The notes under the pieces were generated by a model. That model had not been told where the DNA came from. It did not search any database and saw only the letters and a program-made list of their open reading frames with translations. 18,641 bases of DNA from Deltaproteobacteria bacterium (GTDB lineage Bacteria > Myxococcota_A > UBA9160 > UBA4427). Location: NCBI GenBank assembly GCA_011051925.1, contig DRKE01000411.1, positions 1 through 18,641 of the forward strand. The letters run 5' to 3'. Each line of letters opens with the position of its first letter. The stretch's first letter is position 1. This document shows, piece by piece, positions 1-7,459 of the stretch. Made by a program: the position numbers and the translations under genes.

Positions 1-64
1 CTTCGATCCACGCCATCCGACCCCGGAAGAGCGCTTCGGCCGACCGATCGCCGGCACGACCTGA
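1..64 (+). CDS. Possible C-terminal end of an upstream gene (partial)
   Basis: Reading from base 2, an open frame gives about 20 residues ending in ...GRPIAGTT and a TGA stop at 62-64. The start lies outside the window. The residues resemble an ordinary hydrophilic protein tail, but 20 residues are too few to identify a family or to exclude a chance open frame in GC-rich DNA. The 102 bases between this stop and the next gene hold short GC-rich repeats but no T-run, so I see no clear terminator and no recognisable promoter. Confidence 0.25.
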   Translation, partial: FDPRHPTPEERFGRPIAGTT

Positions 65-166
65 TCGGGCCCGCGATTCGGGGCGCCCGACGCGTCCCGA
101 CGCGGAATCCACCCCGGTCTTTCCCCGAGGCTCAAGCGGGAACCCGGGAAACCCGATCCAGACGTC

Positions 167-889
167 ATGGCGACCAGTCATTTCATCCTGCTGATCGAGA
201 CGGATCCCAGTCAGACGGGGACGCTCGCGACCCAGCTGGTACGCCTCGGGGTCGAACCGATCCGGGTCGCGGACCTCAACGAGGCGGTCGAAACGGTCAA
301 GTCCCGACAGTACGCCATCAGCGCGATCCTGCTCCCCTCCGAGCTGCCGGGAAAGCTCGTCGGCAAGGCGCTCAAGATCATGCGCCGCAGGGAGCCGGTC
401 CTTCCGGCCATGGTCTATGGCAAGGTGCCCGATCGCAGCCAACGCAAACACCTTCGCCAGGCGGGTGTCCTCCTCGCGCTCTGGGATGGATACGACGAGG
501 GCATGTTGCGCTTCCAGATCAACCGGATGATCTCCGGGGAGAACCAGAATTCCGTCCGCGGTGCGCGCCGGGCACCGACCCACACCCCCGTCCGGATCCG
601 AGTCGGCGGACGCGAGAAGGTCGGCGTCCTCTACAGCCTTTCCGAGAGCGGTTGCTTCATCGAGTCACCCCGGGCCAGCATGGACGGAGCCCGCCTCACG
701 ATGATCTTCGTGCTCGACGAACATCAGTTCGAGATCGACGGAACGGTCGCCTTCGCCAACGTGCCGGGCAACCTGAAGCGTCCCAACCTGCCCCTGGGCA
801 TGGGGGTTCGCTTCGACGAGTTGCCTGCGCCCCTGCGCAATCCCCTCGCCGCGTTCATCCAGGAACGGATGGCTTCACTCGAGGTCTAG
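167..889 (+). CDS. Pseudo-receiver/PilZ two-domain protein (possible c-di-GMP effector)
   Basis: A 240-residue soluble protein. Residues 5-122 have the alternating strand/helix layout of a CheY-like receiver, but the phospho-acceptor position (about residue 57 in ILLPSELPG) is Pro instead of Asp, and the conserved Lys region reads LALWDGYD. The receiver is therefore unlikely to be phosphorylated. Residues 128-235 look like a PilZ domain: R131-x3-R135 lies six residues before a Pro-Val strand, and residues 157-162 (SLSESG) sit where D/NxSxxG is expected, with the first acidic/amide residue replaced by Ser. LGMGVRF near 210 matches the last PilZ strand. PilZ proteins usually bind cyclic di-GMP and tune motility or polysaccharide. 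Here binding is plausible but not assured because of the Ser. No strong Shine-Dalgarno precedes the ATG. The gene stands alone and converges on rdgB. Confidence 0.75.
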   Translation: MATSHFILLIETDPSQTGTLATQLVRLGVEPIRVADLNEAVETVKSRQYAISAILLPSELPGKLVGKALKIMRRREPVLPAMVYGKVPDRSQRKHLRQAGVLLALWDGYDEGMLRFQINRMISGENQNSVRGARRAPTHTPVRIRVGGREKVGVLYSLSESGCFIESPRASMDGARLTMIFVLDEHQFEIDGTVAFANVPGNLKRPNLPLGMGVRFDELPAPLRNPLAAFIQERMASLEV

Positions 890-1002
890 TTTCCTCATTC
901 CAGGAATCCGACGTCTTTCAGGATGGGCTTCTCGGAAGGCACGGAATGTCCCCAGGCGCGATCGAACGCAGGCGGACCGCCGGAACCGGAAACGGGTCCG
1001 GA

Positions 1003-1620
1003 CTACCCGTCGGTGCGGCGAACAAGCCGACGAATCACCGGCTCGAGCCGCCGAAAGGCCTGACCGCGATGGGAGATCGCGTCCTTTTCCTCGCGCGTGA
1101 GTCCGGCCATCGGGCGATCGAAGCCATCCGGCCGGAAGATCGGATCGTATCCGAATCCTCCGCTGCCTTCGGGTGATTCGAGGATCCGACCCGGACAGCT
1201 TCCCTCGGTGACCTCGACATGGCCATCCGGAAGCGCGCAGGCGGCGACGCAGAAGAAGCGGGCCGTGCGTGGCGCCGCACGCTCGCGAAGCGCCGCCAAC
1301 AGGGCTTCGATCCGCTCCCGATCGTCGAGCCCGGCGCCGCCGAATCGCGCGGAGAACGGTCCCGGCGCGCCTCCGAGCGCATCGACCTCGAGACCCGAAT
1401 CATCCGCGACGCACGGCAGGCCCGTTTCCCGAGCCGCGACGAGGGCCTTGGTGCGCGCATTCTCGAAGTAATCCCCACCCTCCTCGGGAAATACGATCCC
1501 GGGAAAGTCGCCAAGGGACACGATCTCGAAGCCAGTGAGAATGCGTGCGATCTCACGGCGTTTCCCGGCATTTCCACTGGCCACGACGATGCGCGCCAAC
1601 GGCGCGACCGGATCAACCAT
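1003..1620 (-). CDS. rdgB: RdgB/HAM1 non-canonical purine NTP pyrophosphatase
   Basis: A 205-residue protein of normal family length. It hydrolyses dITP, ITP and XTP to the monophosphate plus pyrophosphate, cleaning the cytoplasmic nucleotide pool. Family signatures are in order: the N-terminal substrate/phosphate motif SGNAGKRREI (about residues 15-24), the DDSGLEVDALGGAPG stretch (about 73-87) with the catalytic acidic residues, GFGYDPIF (about 154-161) and SHRGQAF near the C-terminus, which contacts the base. The ATG overlaps the 3' end of rph by 8 bases, so the two are probably translationally coupled. The rph-rdgB order is common in bacteria. The 113 bases to the convergent PilZ gene hold only a weak ATTCC/GGAAT dyad. 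Confidence 0.97.
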   Translation of the reverse strand: MVDPVAPLARIVVASGNAGKRREIARILTGFEIVSLGDFPGIVFPEEGGDYFENARTKALVAARETGLPCVADDSGLEVDALGGAPGPFSARFGGAGLDDRERIEALLAALRERAAPRTARFFCVAACALPDGHVEVTEGSCPGRILESPEGSGGFGYDPIFRPDGFDRPMAGLTREEKDAISHRGQAFRRLEPVIRRLVRRTDG

Positions 1621-2368
1621 TCGAACCGATCAACCGCGCCATCGCGTAACCGGCGCCCTCGATGACTTCCGTCTGTTTTTCGGCGATCGTGCGGATCCCA
1701 CCGAGCGCGAGATCGAGCAGGCGGTCGAGTTCTCCGCGATCGAAGGTCCCGTCTTCACCCGTCCCCTGGACCTCGACGAAGCGTCCGGCACCGGTCGCGA
1801 CGACGTTCATGTCGACCTCGGCCCGGGCGTCCTCCTCGTAGGGAAGATCGAGTACGGGCTCCCCCCCGATCACCCCGACGGACACGGCGGCCAGTCGGTC
1901 CCGCAATGCCGGCCCCGCCAGCGCGCCCCGACGGTCGAGTCGCGCCAGGGCAAGGGCGAGGGCCACGAAAGCGCCGCTGATCGAGGCCGTCCGGGTCCCC
2001 CCATCCGCCTGCAGTACATCGCAATCGACCCACAGCGTTCGCTCCCCGAGATTCTCGAGACGGACCACCGCGCGCAGACTCCGCCCGATCAGGCGCTGGA
2101 TCTCCATCGTGCGCCCGGAGAGTCTTCCCCGAGCGGCCTCCCGATCCGTCCGCTGATCGGTCGCGGCCGGAAGCATCGAATACTCCGCCGTCACCCAGCC
2201 CTTTCCGCTGCCCCGAAGCCAGCGCGGCACGGCGGGTTCCTCCGAGACCGTGCACAGCACCCGCGTCCGACCCATCTTGCAGAAGACGCTGCCCAGGGGC
2301 TGCTCCGTGAAATCGATCTCGAAATCGAGGGGCCGCAGTTCATCCGCGCGCCGTCCATCACTCCGCAT
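1613..2368 (-). CDS. rph: Ribonuclease PH (tRNA 3'-end phosphorolytic exoribonuclease)
   Basis: A 251-residue protein that trims tRNA 3' ends by phosphorolysis. The ATG at 2368 (MRSDGRR...) is chosen because the N-terminal DGR motif is the family's usual start and GGAAGGAG lies a few bases upstream. The frame is open 99 codons further upstream, but that extension is arginine-rich shadow sequence. Conserved blocks are GRTMEIQRLIGRSLRA (about residues 83-98), with the phosphate-binding arginine region, and DCDVLQADGGTRTASISGA (about 112-130), with the RNase PH active-site signature. The C-terminal EVQGTGEDGTF stretch is also typical. It follows the amidase after a 100-base gap and overlaps rdgB. 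Confidence 0.97.
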   Translation of the reverse strand: MRSDGRRADELRPLDFEIDFTEQPLGSVFCKMGRTRVLCTVSEEPAVPRWLRGSGKGWVTAEYSMLPAATDQRTDREAARGRLSGRTMEIQRLIGRSLRAVVRLENLGERTLWVDCDVLQADGGTRTASISGAFVALALALARLDRRGALAGPALRDRLAAVSVGVIGGEPVLDLPYEEDARAEVDMNVVATGAGRFVEVQGTGEDGTFDRGELDRLLDLALGGIRTIAEKQTEVIEGAGYAMARLIGSNG

Positions 2369-2410
2369 CGTGCTCCTTCCGGGGATCCGCCCCCCTGACC
2401 TCGAATCCCC

Positions 2411-2427
2411 CGCCATCCTCGATGGCG
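2411..2427. repeat. Short hairpin between the amidase gene and rph
   Basis: The arms CGCCATC and GATGGCG (7 bp, perfect) enclose a 3-base loop, in the 100-base gap upstream of rph. On the minus-strand transcript no T-run follows, so it is not a classical intrinsic terminator. It could be an attenuator, a processing or stability element, or chance. The rest of the gap holds repeated GATCGAT/ATCGGGTCG strings and the rph ribosome-binding site. Confidence 0.35.
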
Positions 2428-2468
2428 CCGATCCGGGTCCTGGTCGTCTCTCGATCGATCGGGTCGGT

Positions 2469-3410
2469 CTATCGGGTCGACGCCGACCCGCTTCGCGCGG
2501 ACAGGGAGACCCCACGTCGCCGATCGTAGCGCTCGGCAAAGGTGAGGACCGCTTCGGCCAGGGCCTTCGCCAGGGCATCGCGCCGACGCTTCCGCCGCAA
2601 CTTCTTCTCCTCGTCGGGATTCGTGAGGAAGCCGATCTCGACCAGGGACGAGGGCATCCGAACACCCATCAGGACGACGAAGGGCGCCTGCTTCACGCCC
2701 CGGGGCCGGGCACGGACGACCTCCGACAGTTCTGCCTGGGCGAGCTTCGCGAACTCGCTCGATTCGAGCAGATGTTCCGTTTCGATCAGGTCGCCGAGAA
2801 TGGCGGTCAGGGGATCCGCCGGATCGAAGCTCCGGCCCGCATGGCCAAAGGCGTCATTCTCGCGTTCCGCGGTCGCGCGAGCGGCGTCGTCGGTCGCGTC
2901 GAGGCTCGCGAAATAGGTCTCCACACCGCGGGGTTTCCGGCTCGGCGAGGCATTCGCGTGGATCGAAAGAAAGAGATCGGCCCGGGCATCGTTCGCCACC
3001 GCGGTCCTCTGCTCGAGAGAAAGGAATTCGTCCGAACTGCGCGTCAGGATCACCCGGATGCCGCTTCGACGAAGCCGCCGGGCCAGGCGTTTCGTGACGT
3101 CGAGAACGAGGTCCTTCTCGTGAAGGCCCGACGGGCCGGTGGCGCCATCGTCATGCCCCCCGTGTCCTGCATCGAGGACCACCACATCGAACCGATCCGG
3201 ATCGACGGCCTTTCCGGGCCCGCCCCGCCCCGGGCTTTCGTCACGGGCCCATGCCGGGCTCGCGAAGGAAGAGGCAGCCGCCAGGACCACCAGGGAGAGC
3301 AGGAAGAGGACGGGCCTCGCGATGCGGACCCGACGCGAAGGGGGTCCCGGCCCGTCGACCGGTTCGACGAATCCGATCCGCCAGGAAGTCTGCGCCAAGC
3401 GAGAAGCCAC
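2469..3410 (-). CDS. Exported N-acetylmuramoyl-L-alanine amidase (Amidase_3, AmiC-like)
   Basis: A 313-residue zinc amidase that cleaves the MurNAc-L-Ala bond of peptidoglycan in the periplasm, usually in daughter-cell separation or wall turnover. Residues 26-55 form an export signal: a basic RRVRIAR stretch, a hydrophobic core about 33-50, and a plausible cleavage site after SPAWA. The predicted zinc ligands are H83 (DAGHGG), E98 (HEKD) and H151 (SIHANA), and the catalytic Glu is E258 (LVEIGFLTN). No AMIN domain is visible, so it is shorter than E. coli AmiC. The start is GTG at 3410. The N-terminal region before the signal is unusually long (about 25 residues), but no closer in-frame start is evident. 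It lies downstream of flgE behind a large inverted repeat and may have its own promoter. Confidence 0.93.
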   Translation of the reverse strand: MASRLAQTSWRIGFVEPVDGPGPPSRRVRIARPVLFLLSLVVLAAASSFASPAWARDESPGRGGPGKAVDPDRFDVVVLDAGHGGHDDGATGPSGLHEKDLVLDVTKRLARRLRRSGIRVILTRSSDEFLSLEQRTAVANDARADLFLSIHANASPSRKPRGVETYFASLDATDDAARATAERENDAFGHAGRSFDPADPLTAILGDLIETEHLLESSEFAKLAQAELSEVVRARPRGVKQAPFVVLMGVRMPSSLVEIGFLTNPDEEKKLRRKRRRDALAKALAEAVLTFAERYDRRRGVSLSARSGSASTR

Positions 3411-3438
3411 CCGATTCCCATCCCCCGATGAAGGCTGG

Positions 3439-3444
3439 AGGATA
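3439..3444 (-). promoter_or_regulatory. Weak candidate extended -10 element for the amidase gene
   Basis: On the minus strand the string TGGTATCCT resembles an extended -10 (TGnTATnnT), placed about 29 bases ahead of the GTG start at 3410. The position 17 bases further upstream (CTGAAT) is a poor -35. It would give the amidase-rph-rdgB group a promoter separate from the flagellar operon. The match is weak and could be chance. Confidence 0.25.
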
Positions 3445-3474
3445 CCACGGGATCATCGCGGATTCAGTCGGCGC

Positions 3475-3517
3475 GCGTCCGCACGCCGCGCGATCGACTC
3501 ACGCGGTGTGCGGACGC
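3475..3517. terminator. Long GC-rich inverted repeat after flgE (possible terminator or stability hairpin)
   Basis: The arms GCGTCCGCAC-G-CCGCG (3475-3490) and CGCGG-T-GTGCGGACGC (3502-3517) pair over 16 positions around an 11-base loop. The single non-Watson-Crick position is a G.U wobble on the plus strand and a C.A mismatch on the minus strand. The hairpin starts 11 bases past the flgE stop, the expected place for an operon-end structure. No T-run follows in either direction, so it is not a textbook intrinsic terminator. It could act with Rho, block 3' exonucleases to protect the hook mRNA, or be a protein-binding dyad. Confidence 0.6.
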
Positions 3518-3527
3518 CGCTCGCGAT

Positions 3528-4832
3528 CTACTGGCCCAGGGAAACGAGATTCGCCAGCAGCTCGTTCGCCACCGAAACCGTTCGCGTATTCGCCTGGAAG
3601 GCGCGCTGGCTGACGATCAGGTTCACGAACTGCTGCGCGAGGTCGACGTTCGACTTCTCGAGCGAACTCGAGCGGATGCCACCGAGGTTCCCCGTGTTCG
3701 CCGCGGCGATCACGGCCGGCCCCGAATCGATCGACTCGATCAAACGGCTACCACCCACGTCTGTGAGCCCCTCGACGTTCCCGAAATTCGCCAGCGCGAT
3801 CTGTGCCAGCGACGTCGTGACGCCATTGGAGAAGACTCCGTTCAGGCGACCGTCCGCGTCGATCTGGAGCGTGCTCAGGGTCCCGGGCGAGAAGCCGTCC
3901 TGGGTCACGAAATTCGTCACCGTGGACTGGTTGAACTGGGTCGATACCGGTCCCGTGATCGTCCCGCCCGGAACCGGTCCCATGCTGAAGGTGACGTCCT
4001 GGTTCTGGAGCGCGCCATTCGATGTCTCGAAATCGAAGGTGATGGTCGGTGCCGTCGAGCCTCCGTTGATCGAGAGCAGCGATCCCGCGGAATCGAAGAC
4101 CAGGGTTCCCGAGCCCTGGACGACGAAGGGATCGCCCGTGGGCGTTCCGGAATCGGCATCCGCGAGGGTGACGTTGTACTCCCAGGTATTCGCCGCGGTC
4201 TTGGTAAAGAAGATCGTCGCCTGGCGAGCCGTACCGAGGGAATCGTAGATCGTCACGACCTCCCGGGAATGGGAAGTCGTCTGGGCGTTGGCCGGATCGA
4301 AGCCGCCGGGAATCGCCGTCGACGTCGCATCGAGGTTCATCCCGAGCTGGATCCCCGTCGTCGCCTGGGGTGGAGAGAGAGGCAGGTTCACCTGGATGTC
4401 CCCGAGAACGCCATTCGACTGGCCGGTCACCTGATCGATGCCGAAGCCCTGGACGCGATTCGCGTTCGGGTCGACGAGGTATCCGTTCGAATCGAATCCG
4501 AAGACACCGCTCCGCGTGTAGGAGCGGCCTGCCGTTCCTTCGAGCACGAAGAATCCCCGCCCCTCGATGCCGAGGTCCGTGCTCCGCTGGGTCGTCTGGA
4601 ACACGCCCTGGGAGAAGATGATGCTGACATCGCTCACCTGGGCACCCGCACCGATCTGCGCGAAGCCCCCTCCGGCCGTGATGCTCTGTCCGAGCAGCGC
4701 CGAGAATTCCGCCCGCTTCTCCTTGAAGCCGGGCGTGTTCGCATTCGCGATGTTGTCGCCGATCACGGAGATCTGCGTGGAAGCGGTCGCGAGACCGCTC
4801 ACGCTGCTCGAAAGGGCGTTGGTTAGTGACAT
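3528..4832 (-). CDS. flgE: Flagellar hook protein FlgE
   Basis: A 434-residue building block of the hook, the flexible joint between rod and filament, exported by the flagellar type III apparatus without a cleaved signal. The N-terminal rod/hook signature is at about residues 3-37 (SxxVSGL...NIANANTPGFK). The hook D1 region follows at about 65-130 (GVFQTTQRSTDLGIEGRGFFV...). A FlaE-type outer domain spans about 165-290 (REVVTIYDSLG). The C-terminal heptad-rich block at about 390-434 (SNVDLAQQFVNLIVSQRAFQAN) completes the coiled-coil core. The ATG at 4832 is preferred over upstream in-frame codons because the family motif begins there and AAGGAG lies 6 bases before it. Last flagellar gene of the operon in this window. 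The flgD-flgE neighbourhood marks it as the hook rather than FlgF/FlgG. Confidence 0.97.
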   Translation of the reverse strand: MSLTNALSSSVSGLATASTQISVIGDNIANANTPGFKEKRAEFSALLGQSITAGGGFAQIGAGAQVSDVSIIFSQGVFQTTQRSTDLGIEGRGFFVLEGTAGRSYTRSGVFGFDSNGYLVDPNANRVQGFGIDQVTGQSNGVLGDIQVNLPLSPPQATTGIQLGMNLDATSTAIPGGFDPANAQTTSHSREVVTIYDSLGTARQATIFFTKTAANTWEYNVTLADADSGTPTGDPFVVQGSGTLVFDSAGSLLSINGGSTAPTITFDFETSNGALQNQDVTFSMGPVPGGTITGPVSTQFNQSTVTNFVTQDGFSPGTLSTLQIDADGRLNGVFSNGVTTSLAQIALANFGNVEGLTDVGGSRLIESIDSGPAVIAAANTGNLGGIRSSSLEKSNVDLAQQFVNLIVSQRAFQANTRTVSVANELLANLVSLGQ

Positions 4833-5035
4833 GTCTTGCTCCTTCTCTCGATTGCGCCTTCGGCGCGCTGCAAAGAGAAGATCTTCCGTGATCGTCTCTT
4901 CAGGGCTTCGAAGACCCGCTCGGACCATCCGAGCGACTTCTCTTTCTCCCTCAGCATTCTTTCATGGGCCGTGACGCGCAGGAGCAATCCATTGTCCTGG
5001 TCGATCACGTCCCTCAGCACCCGCTCGAACCTCAT
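4823..5035 (-). CDS. Small ORF between flgD and flgE, unrecognised (70 residues)
   Basis: This 70-residue frame starts with an ATG that overlaps the flgD stop as ATGA and ends 10 bases inside flgE, so it fills the whole flgD-flgE interval. The product is hydrophilic and basic, probably alpha-helical, with no signal or membrane segment. Its third-position GC looks lower than its neighbours', mostly in the second half. Many flagellar operons carry a small 'flagellar operon protein' at this position (TIGR02530-like). Residues 4-48 (FERVLRDVI...AHERMLREK...SERVFEALKR) loosely recall that family's N-terminal half, but the C-terminal half is missing, so I do not assign it. It could be a truncated relative, a new small protein, or a translated leader for flgE. 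Confidence 0.5.
   Translation of the reverse strand: MRFERVLRDVIDQDNGLLLRVTAHERMLREKEKSLGWSERVFEALKRRSRKIFSLQRAEGAIERRSKTCH
4854..4866 (-). promoter_or_regulatory. Small hairpin just upstream of the flgE ribosome-binding site
   Basis: On the minus-strand RNA, GCGCC-GAA-GGCGC forms a perfect 5-bp stem with a 3-base loop, ending about 8 bases before the AAGGAG of flgE. A 10-base palindrome (GAAGATCTTC) lies a short way further upstream. The placement would suit a structure that keeps the flgE ribosome-binding site open or serves as an RNA processing point. It is short, and in DNA this GC-rich such stems arise by chance. Confidence 0.3.
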
Positions 5036-5763
5036 GACGTCGTGCCCGCCGGATCCGATGGCAGGCGGACCTCGAGGATGTCCTGCAGCGGGAAGATCCG
5101 GGACCCGATCCGAACACCCCGCTCTCCGGTCAGGACCGCCCCGCTGACGAGCCCCTCCACCATCGGCAGGATCGTCACTTCCTGATCCGCTGCCCCGGTC
5201 GCGGAGAACTCGATCGCATAGACGCCGGGCGGAAGGTTCTGCGCCGCCGGATCGAAGACGAACTCATGGTCGCCCGGCCGCAGGGCGACCGGCCGTCCCG
5301 CAGCGTCCGACGGCAGGATCGATTGCTCGTGGCGGAGATTGCCTTCGTCATCGTAGATCCGCACGCTGGCCGTCACGGCGTCGTCGATCGTCCGGAATGG
5401 CAACCGGATCGGCGTTCTCGCGTCGTCCACCTCGATCTGGCTTCCGAAGACGACGACCTCGCGGCCGATCAGCTGGGTGGGATCGAGTCCCGTGGTCCGG
5501 CTGCCCTGCACCCCGTCCTCGGAAGCCTTCGCGACGAGCGCGTCGATGCCCGCCCGCATCGCGACGAGCTGCTCGACCGACGAGAACTGGGCGAGCTGTG
5601 TCGCGAACGCCGCCGAATCCTGGGGATTCAGGGGGTCCTGGTTCTCGAGCTGAGCGACGAGCAGCTTCAGGAAGTCCGCCTGCCCGACCTTGTCCTCTTC
5701 GGCCTGGCGTTCCGCCCCGGCGGCCAACGCCGACTCGATTCCGATCCCATCCAATCCGTCCAT
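5032..5763 (-). CDS. flgD: Flagellar hook-capping/assembly protein FlgD
   Basis: A 243-residue scaffold that caps the growing hook and is needed for FlgE polymerisation. The diagnostic FlgD N-terminal motif is present at about residues 30-65 (DFLKLLVAQLENQDPLNP, then FATQLAQFSSVEQL). Residues about 105-205 contain the Ig-like/Tudor C-terminal region (GREVVVFGSQIEV...VRIYDDEGNLRHEQ...GVYAIEFSATG). AAGGAGG sits about 5 bases before the ATG. The gene follows fliK by 19 bases and its stop overlaps the next small ORF as ATGA, supporting translation in series with fliK and flgE. Confidence 0.97.
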   Translation of the reverse strand: MDGLDGIGIESALAAGAERQAEEDKVGQADFLKLLVAQLENQDPLNPQDSAAFATQLAQFSSVEQLVAMRAGIDALVAKASEDGVQGSRTTGLDPTQLIGREVVVFGSQIEVDDARTPIRLPFRTIDDAVTASVRIYDDEGNLRHEQSILPSDAAGRPVALRPGDHEFVFDPAAQNLPPGVYAIEFSATGAADQEVTILPMVEGLVSGAVLTGERGVRIGSRIFPLQDILEVRLPSDPAGTTS

Positions 5764-5782
5764 GATCCCCTCCTTGCCGTCT

Positions 5783-7423
5783 TCAGATCCTCAGGTCGAC
5801 GCCGCTTTCGGGCGCGACCGACAGGATTTCGGGCTGTTCCGGCCGGACCGCACCGCGTGCGGCGACCCGGCCGATCGTGCTTCTTCCGCTCGAAGAGCGA
5901 TGCTCCCGAGCATCGTCCTCGGCCCGATCCCGGCCCCGGGGACCCGAGTCGCCGAATTGCGAGAGGTCGAGGCTCGTGGGTTCCCCCGGATCACCGCGCC
6001 GGACCTCGAACGTCTCCATCCTGAGATCGCGGTTGGCGAAGGCGTGGGCCAGACGATCCGACTGGTCTTCCGCCACGGAACGGGCGGCCGCTTCGTGGGC
6101 GACCATCACCACGTCGACGGCGCCATCGCGCAGCGTGACACGAATGGCGATCTCGCCGAGGTCCGGTGGATTCAGCAACAGACGCGCGGATCCGCCACCG
6201 CGACTCGCCAGCCATTCCGTCTGGACGGCAATCGCGTCGGAGGCCGCCGCGGGTGTCGGCGAGCCCGGTGTCGCGGTCGTCGTCATTTCCGTGACCATGC
6301 CGGCCACGGGATTGGCGACATTTCCGGCCCCTTCGACCGGAACCACCTCGGGAGCACGAAGCGAAACCGCCGACCGGGCATGCTCGAGTTCCAGATCCGC
6401 CCGGACCCCTTCGAGCCTCACGTTCTCCGCCGCCCCATCCTCCGCCACCCGATCGAGGTTCGACTGCTCACGCCGTGCTTCCTCGCCGGCCCGCCGCGCC
6501 TCGGCCCGGATCTCCGCGCGGTCCTTCGACGAGGAATCGGATCCATCGTCCGACGTCGCCTCGCCATCTCCGGCGAATCCGGTCGCAACGCCAGGCACCC
6601 CGCCCGAATTGCCGTCCGCTTCGGAGCGGGCTCCCGGCATCTCTCCGCCCGTGGATCCGCGACGAACCGTCTCTCGGATCGGGGCGTCGGCGAGCGCGCG
6701 CTCGCCGCCCTCGACCGACGACGTCCCCGCGCGTCCACGGCCTTCGCCTGCTTCGCCGATCCGATCCGCCCGGTCTTCCGGCGCAACCCGTCGACGCGAC
6801 GCTTCGCCCTCCCGGGCATCCGCCCGCTCGCCGGACCGGGCCCGATCGGCCTCGGCGCCCGCTTCGGGTTCCTGCCCCGGGGCCAGTCGTCCCCCCTGTA
6901 CAGCCTTTCCGGCCAGCCCTTCTCCCTCCGAAGGGACTCCCGCCGGGTTCGCCCGATCGCCAGCGTCGGCGTCGGCGTCGAGTACCGAGATCGCCCCGTC
7001 CCCTTCCGTCGAGGATCCGACCGATTGTCCGGAACGGGCCTCATTGAGCAGGGCCGAAGCGACAGCAGCCAGTCCGGCCACATCGACCCCGTCCTCGGGG
7101 AGGGCGTTCTCGTCCGGCGCCGCCGCATCGGCCTTCCCGACCTCCGGATCCGGGACCTCTTCCGGATCCCGGGGCCCGTCCGCACCCGGGTCCTCCCCGG
7201 CGTCCCGGCCCGACTCGGACTCGACCGCTTCCTCCGGCACGGCATCCGGGGCTTCCCGTGCCCCTTCCCCGTCGGCCTCGGCGCGTTGTTGCGACGCCCC
7301 GATCTCGTCGAAGGTCGAGCGAAGGACGTCCGGAAATCCCCCTCCGCTTCCCGATGCCGGCCCTTCCTCGGGCGGTGGCTCGGAAATCCGGCCCTCGAGC
7401 GCGCTGATCAGGTCGAGTCTCAT
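5783..7423 (-). CDS. fliK: Flagellar hook-length control protein FliK
   Basis: A 546-residue exported ruler that measures hook length and switches the export gate from hook to filament substrates. The first ~385 residues are low-complexity, rich in Ala, Glu, Gly, Asp, Arg and Ser, as expected for an unfolded ruler, and hold no recognisable domain. The conserved substrate-switching domain (Flg_hook) is at about 398-475: ARLLLNPPDLGEIAIRV followed by VDVVMVAHEAAARSVAEDQSDRLAHAF. About 70 residues of charged tail follow. The position directly before flgD-flgE agrees. The start has GAGGAG about 8 bases upstream. The length is somewhat above that of enterobacterial FliK (about 400), though family length varies widely. 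Confidence 0.93.
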   Translation of the reverse strand: MRLDLISALEGRISEPPPEEGPASGSGGGFPDVLRSTFDEIGASQQRAEADGEGAREAPDAVPEEAVESESGRDAGEDPGADGPRDPEEVPDPEVGKADAAAPDENALPEDGVDVAGLAAVASALLNEARSGQSVGSSTEGDGAISVLDADADAGDRANPAGVPSEGEGLAGKAVQGGRLAPGQEPEAGAEADRARSGERADAREGEASRRRVAPEDRADRIGEAGEGRGRAGTSSVEGGERALADAPIRETVRRGSTGGEMPGARSEADGNSGGVPGVATGFAGDGEATSDDGSDSSSKDRAEIRAEARRAGEEARREQSNLDRVAEDGAAENVRLEGVRADLELEHARSAVSLRAPEVVPVEGAGNVANPVAGMVTEMTTTATPGSPTPAAASDAIAVQTEWLASRGGGSARLLLNPPDLGEIAIRVTLRDGAVDVVMVAHEAAARSVAEDQSDRLAHAFANRDLRMETFEVRRGDPGEPTSLDLSQFGDSGPRGRDRAEDDAREHRSSSGRSTIGRVAARGAVRPEQPEILSVAPESGVDLRI

Positions 7424-7459
7424 GTCATGCTCTCCTCAAGTCGATCGCTTCCGATCGAT

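Noticed and set aside
890..1002. Bidirectional terminator between the convergent PilZ gene and rdgB
   Set aside because: Only a 5-base ATTCC/GGAAT dyad without a T-run was found.
2250..3431. Plus-strand open frame of about 390 codons
   Set aside because: Antisense to the amidase gene, whose zinc ligands and catalytic Glu are in the right order.
4823..5035. Firm assignment of the small ORF to the TIGR02530 flagellar operon protein family
   Set aside because: Only a loose resemblance in the first 45 residues, and the family's C-terminal half is missing. Left as unrecognised.
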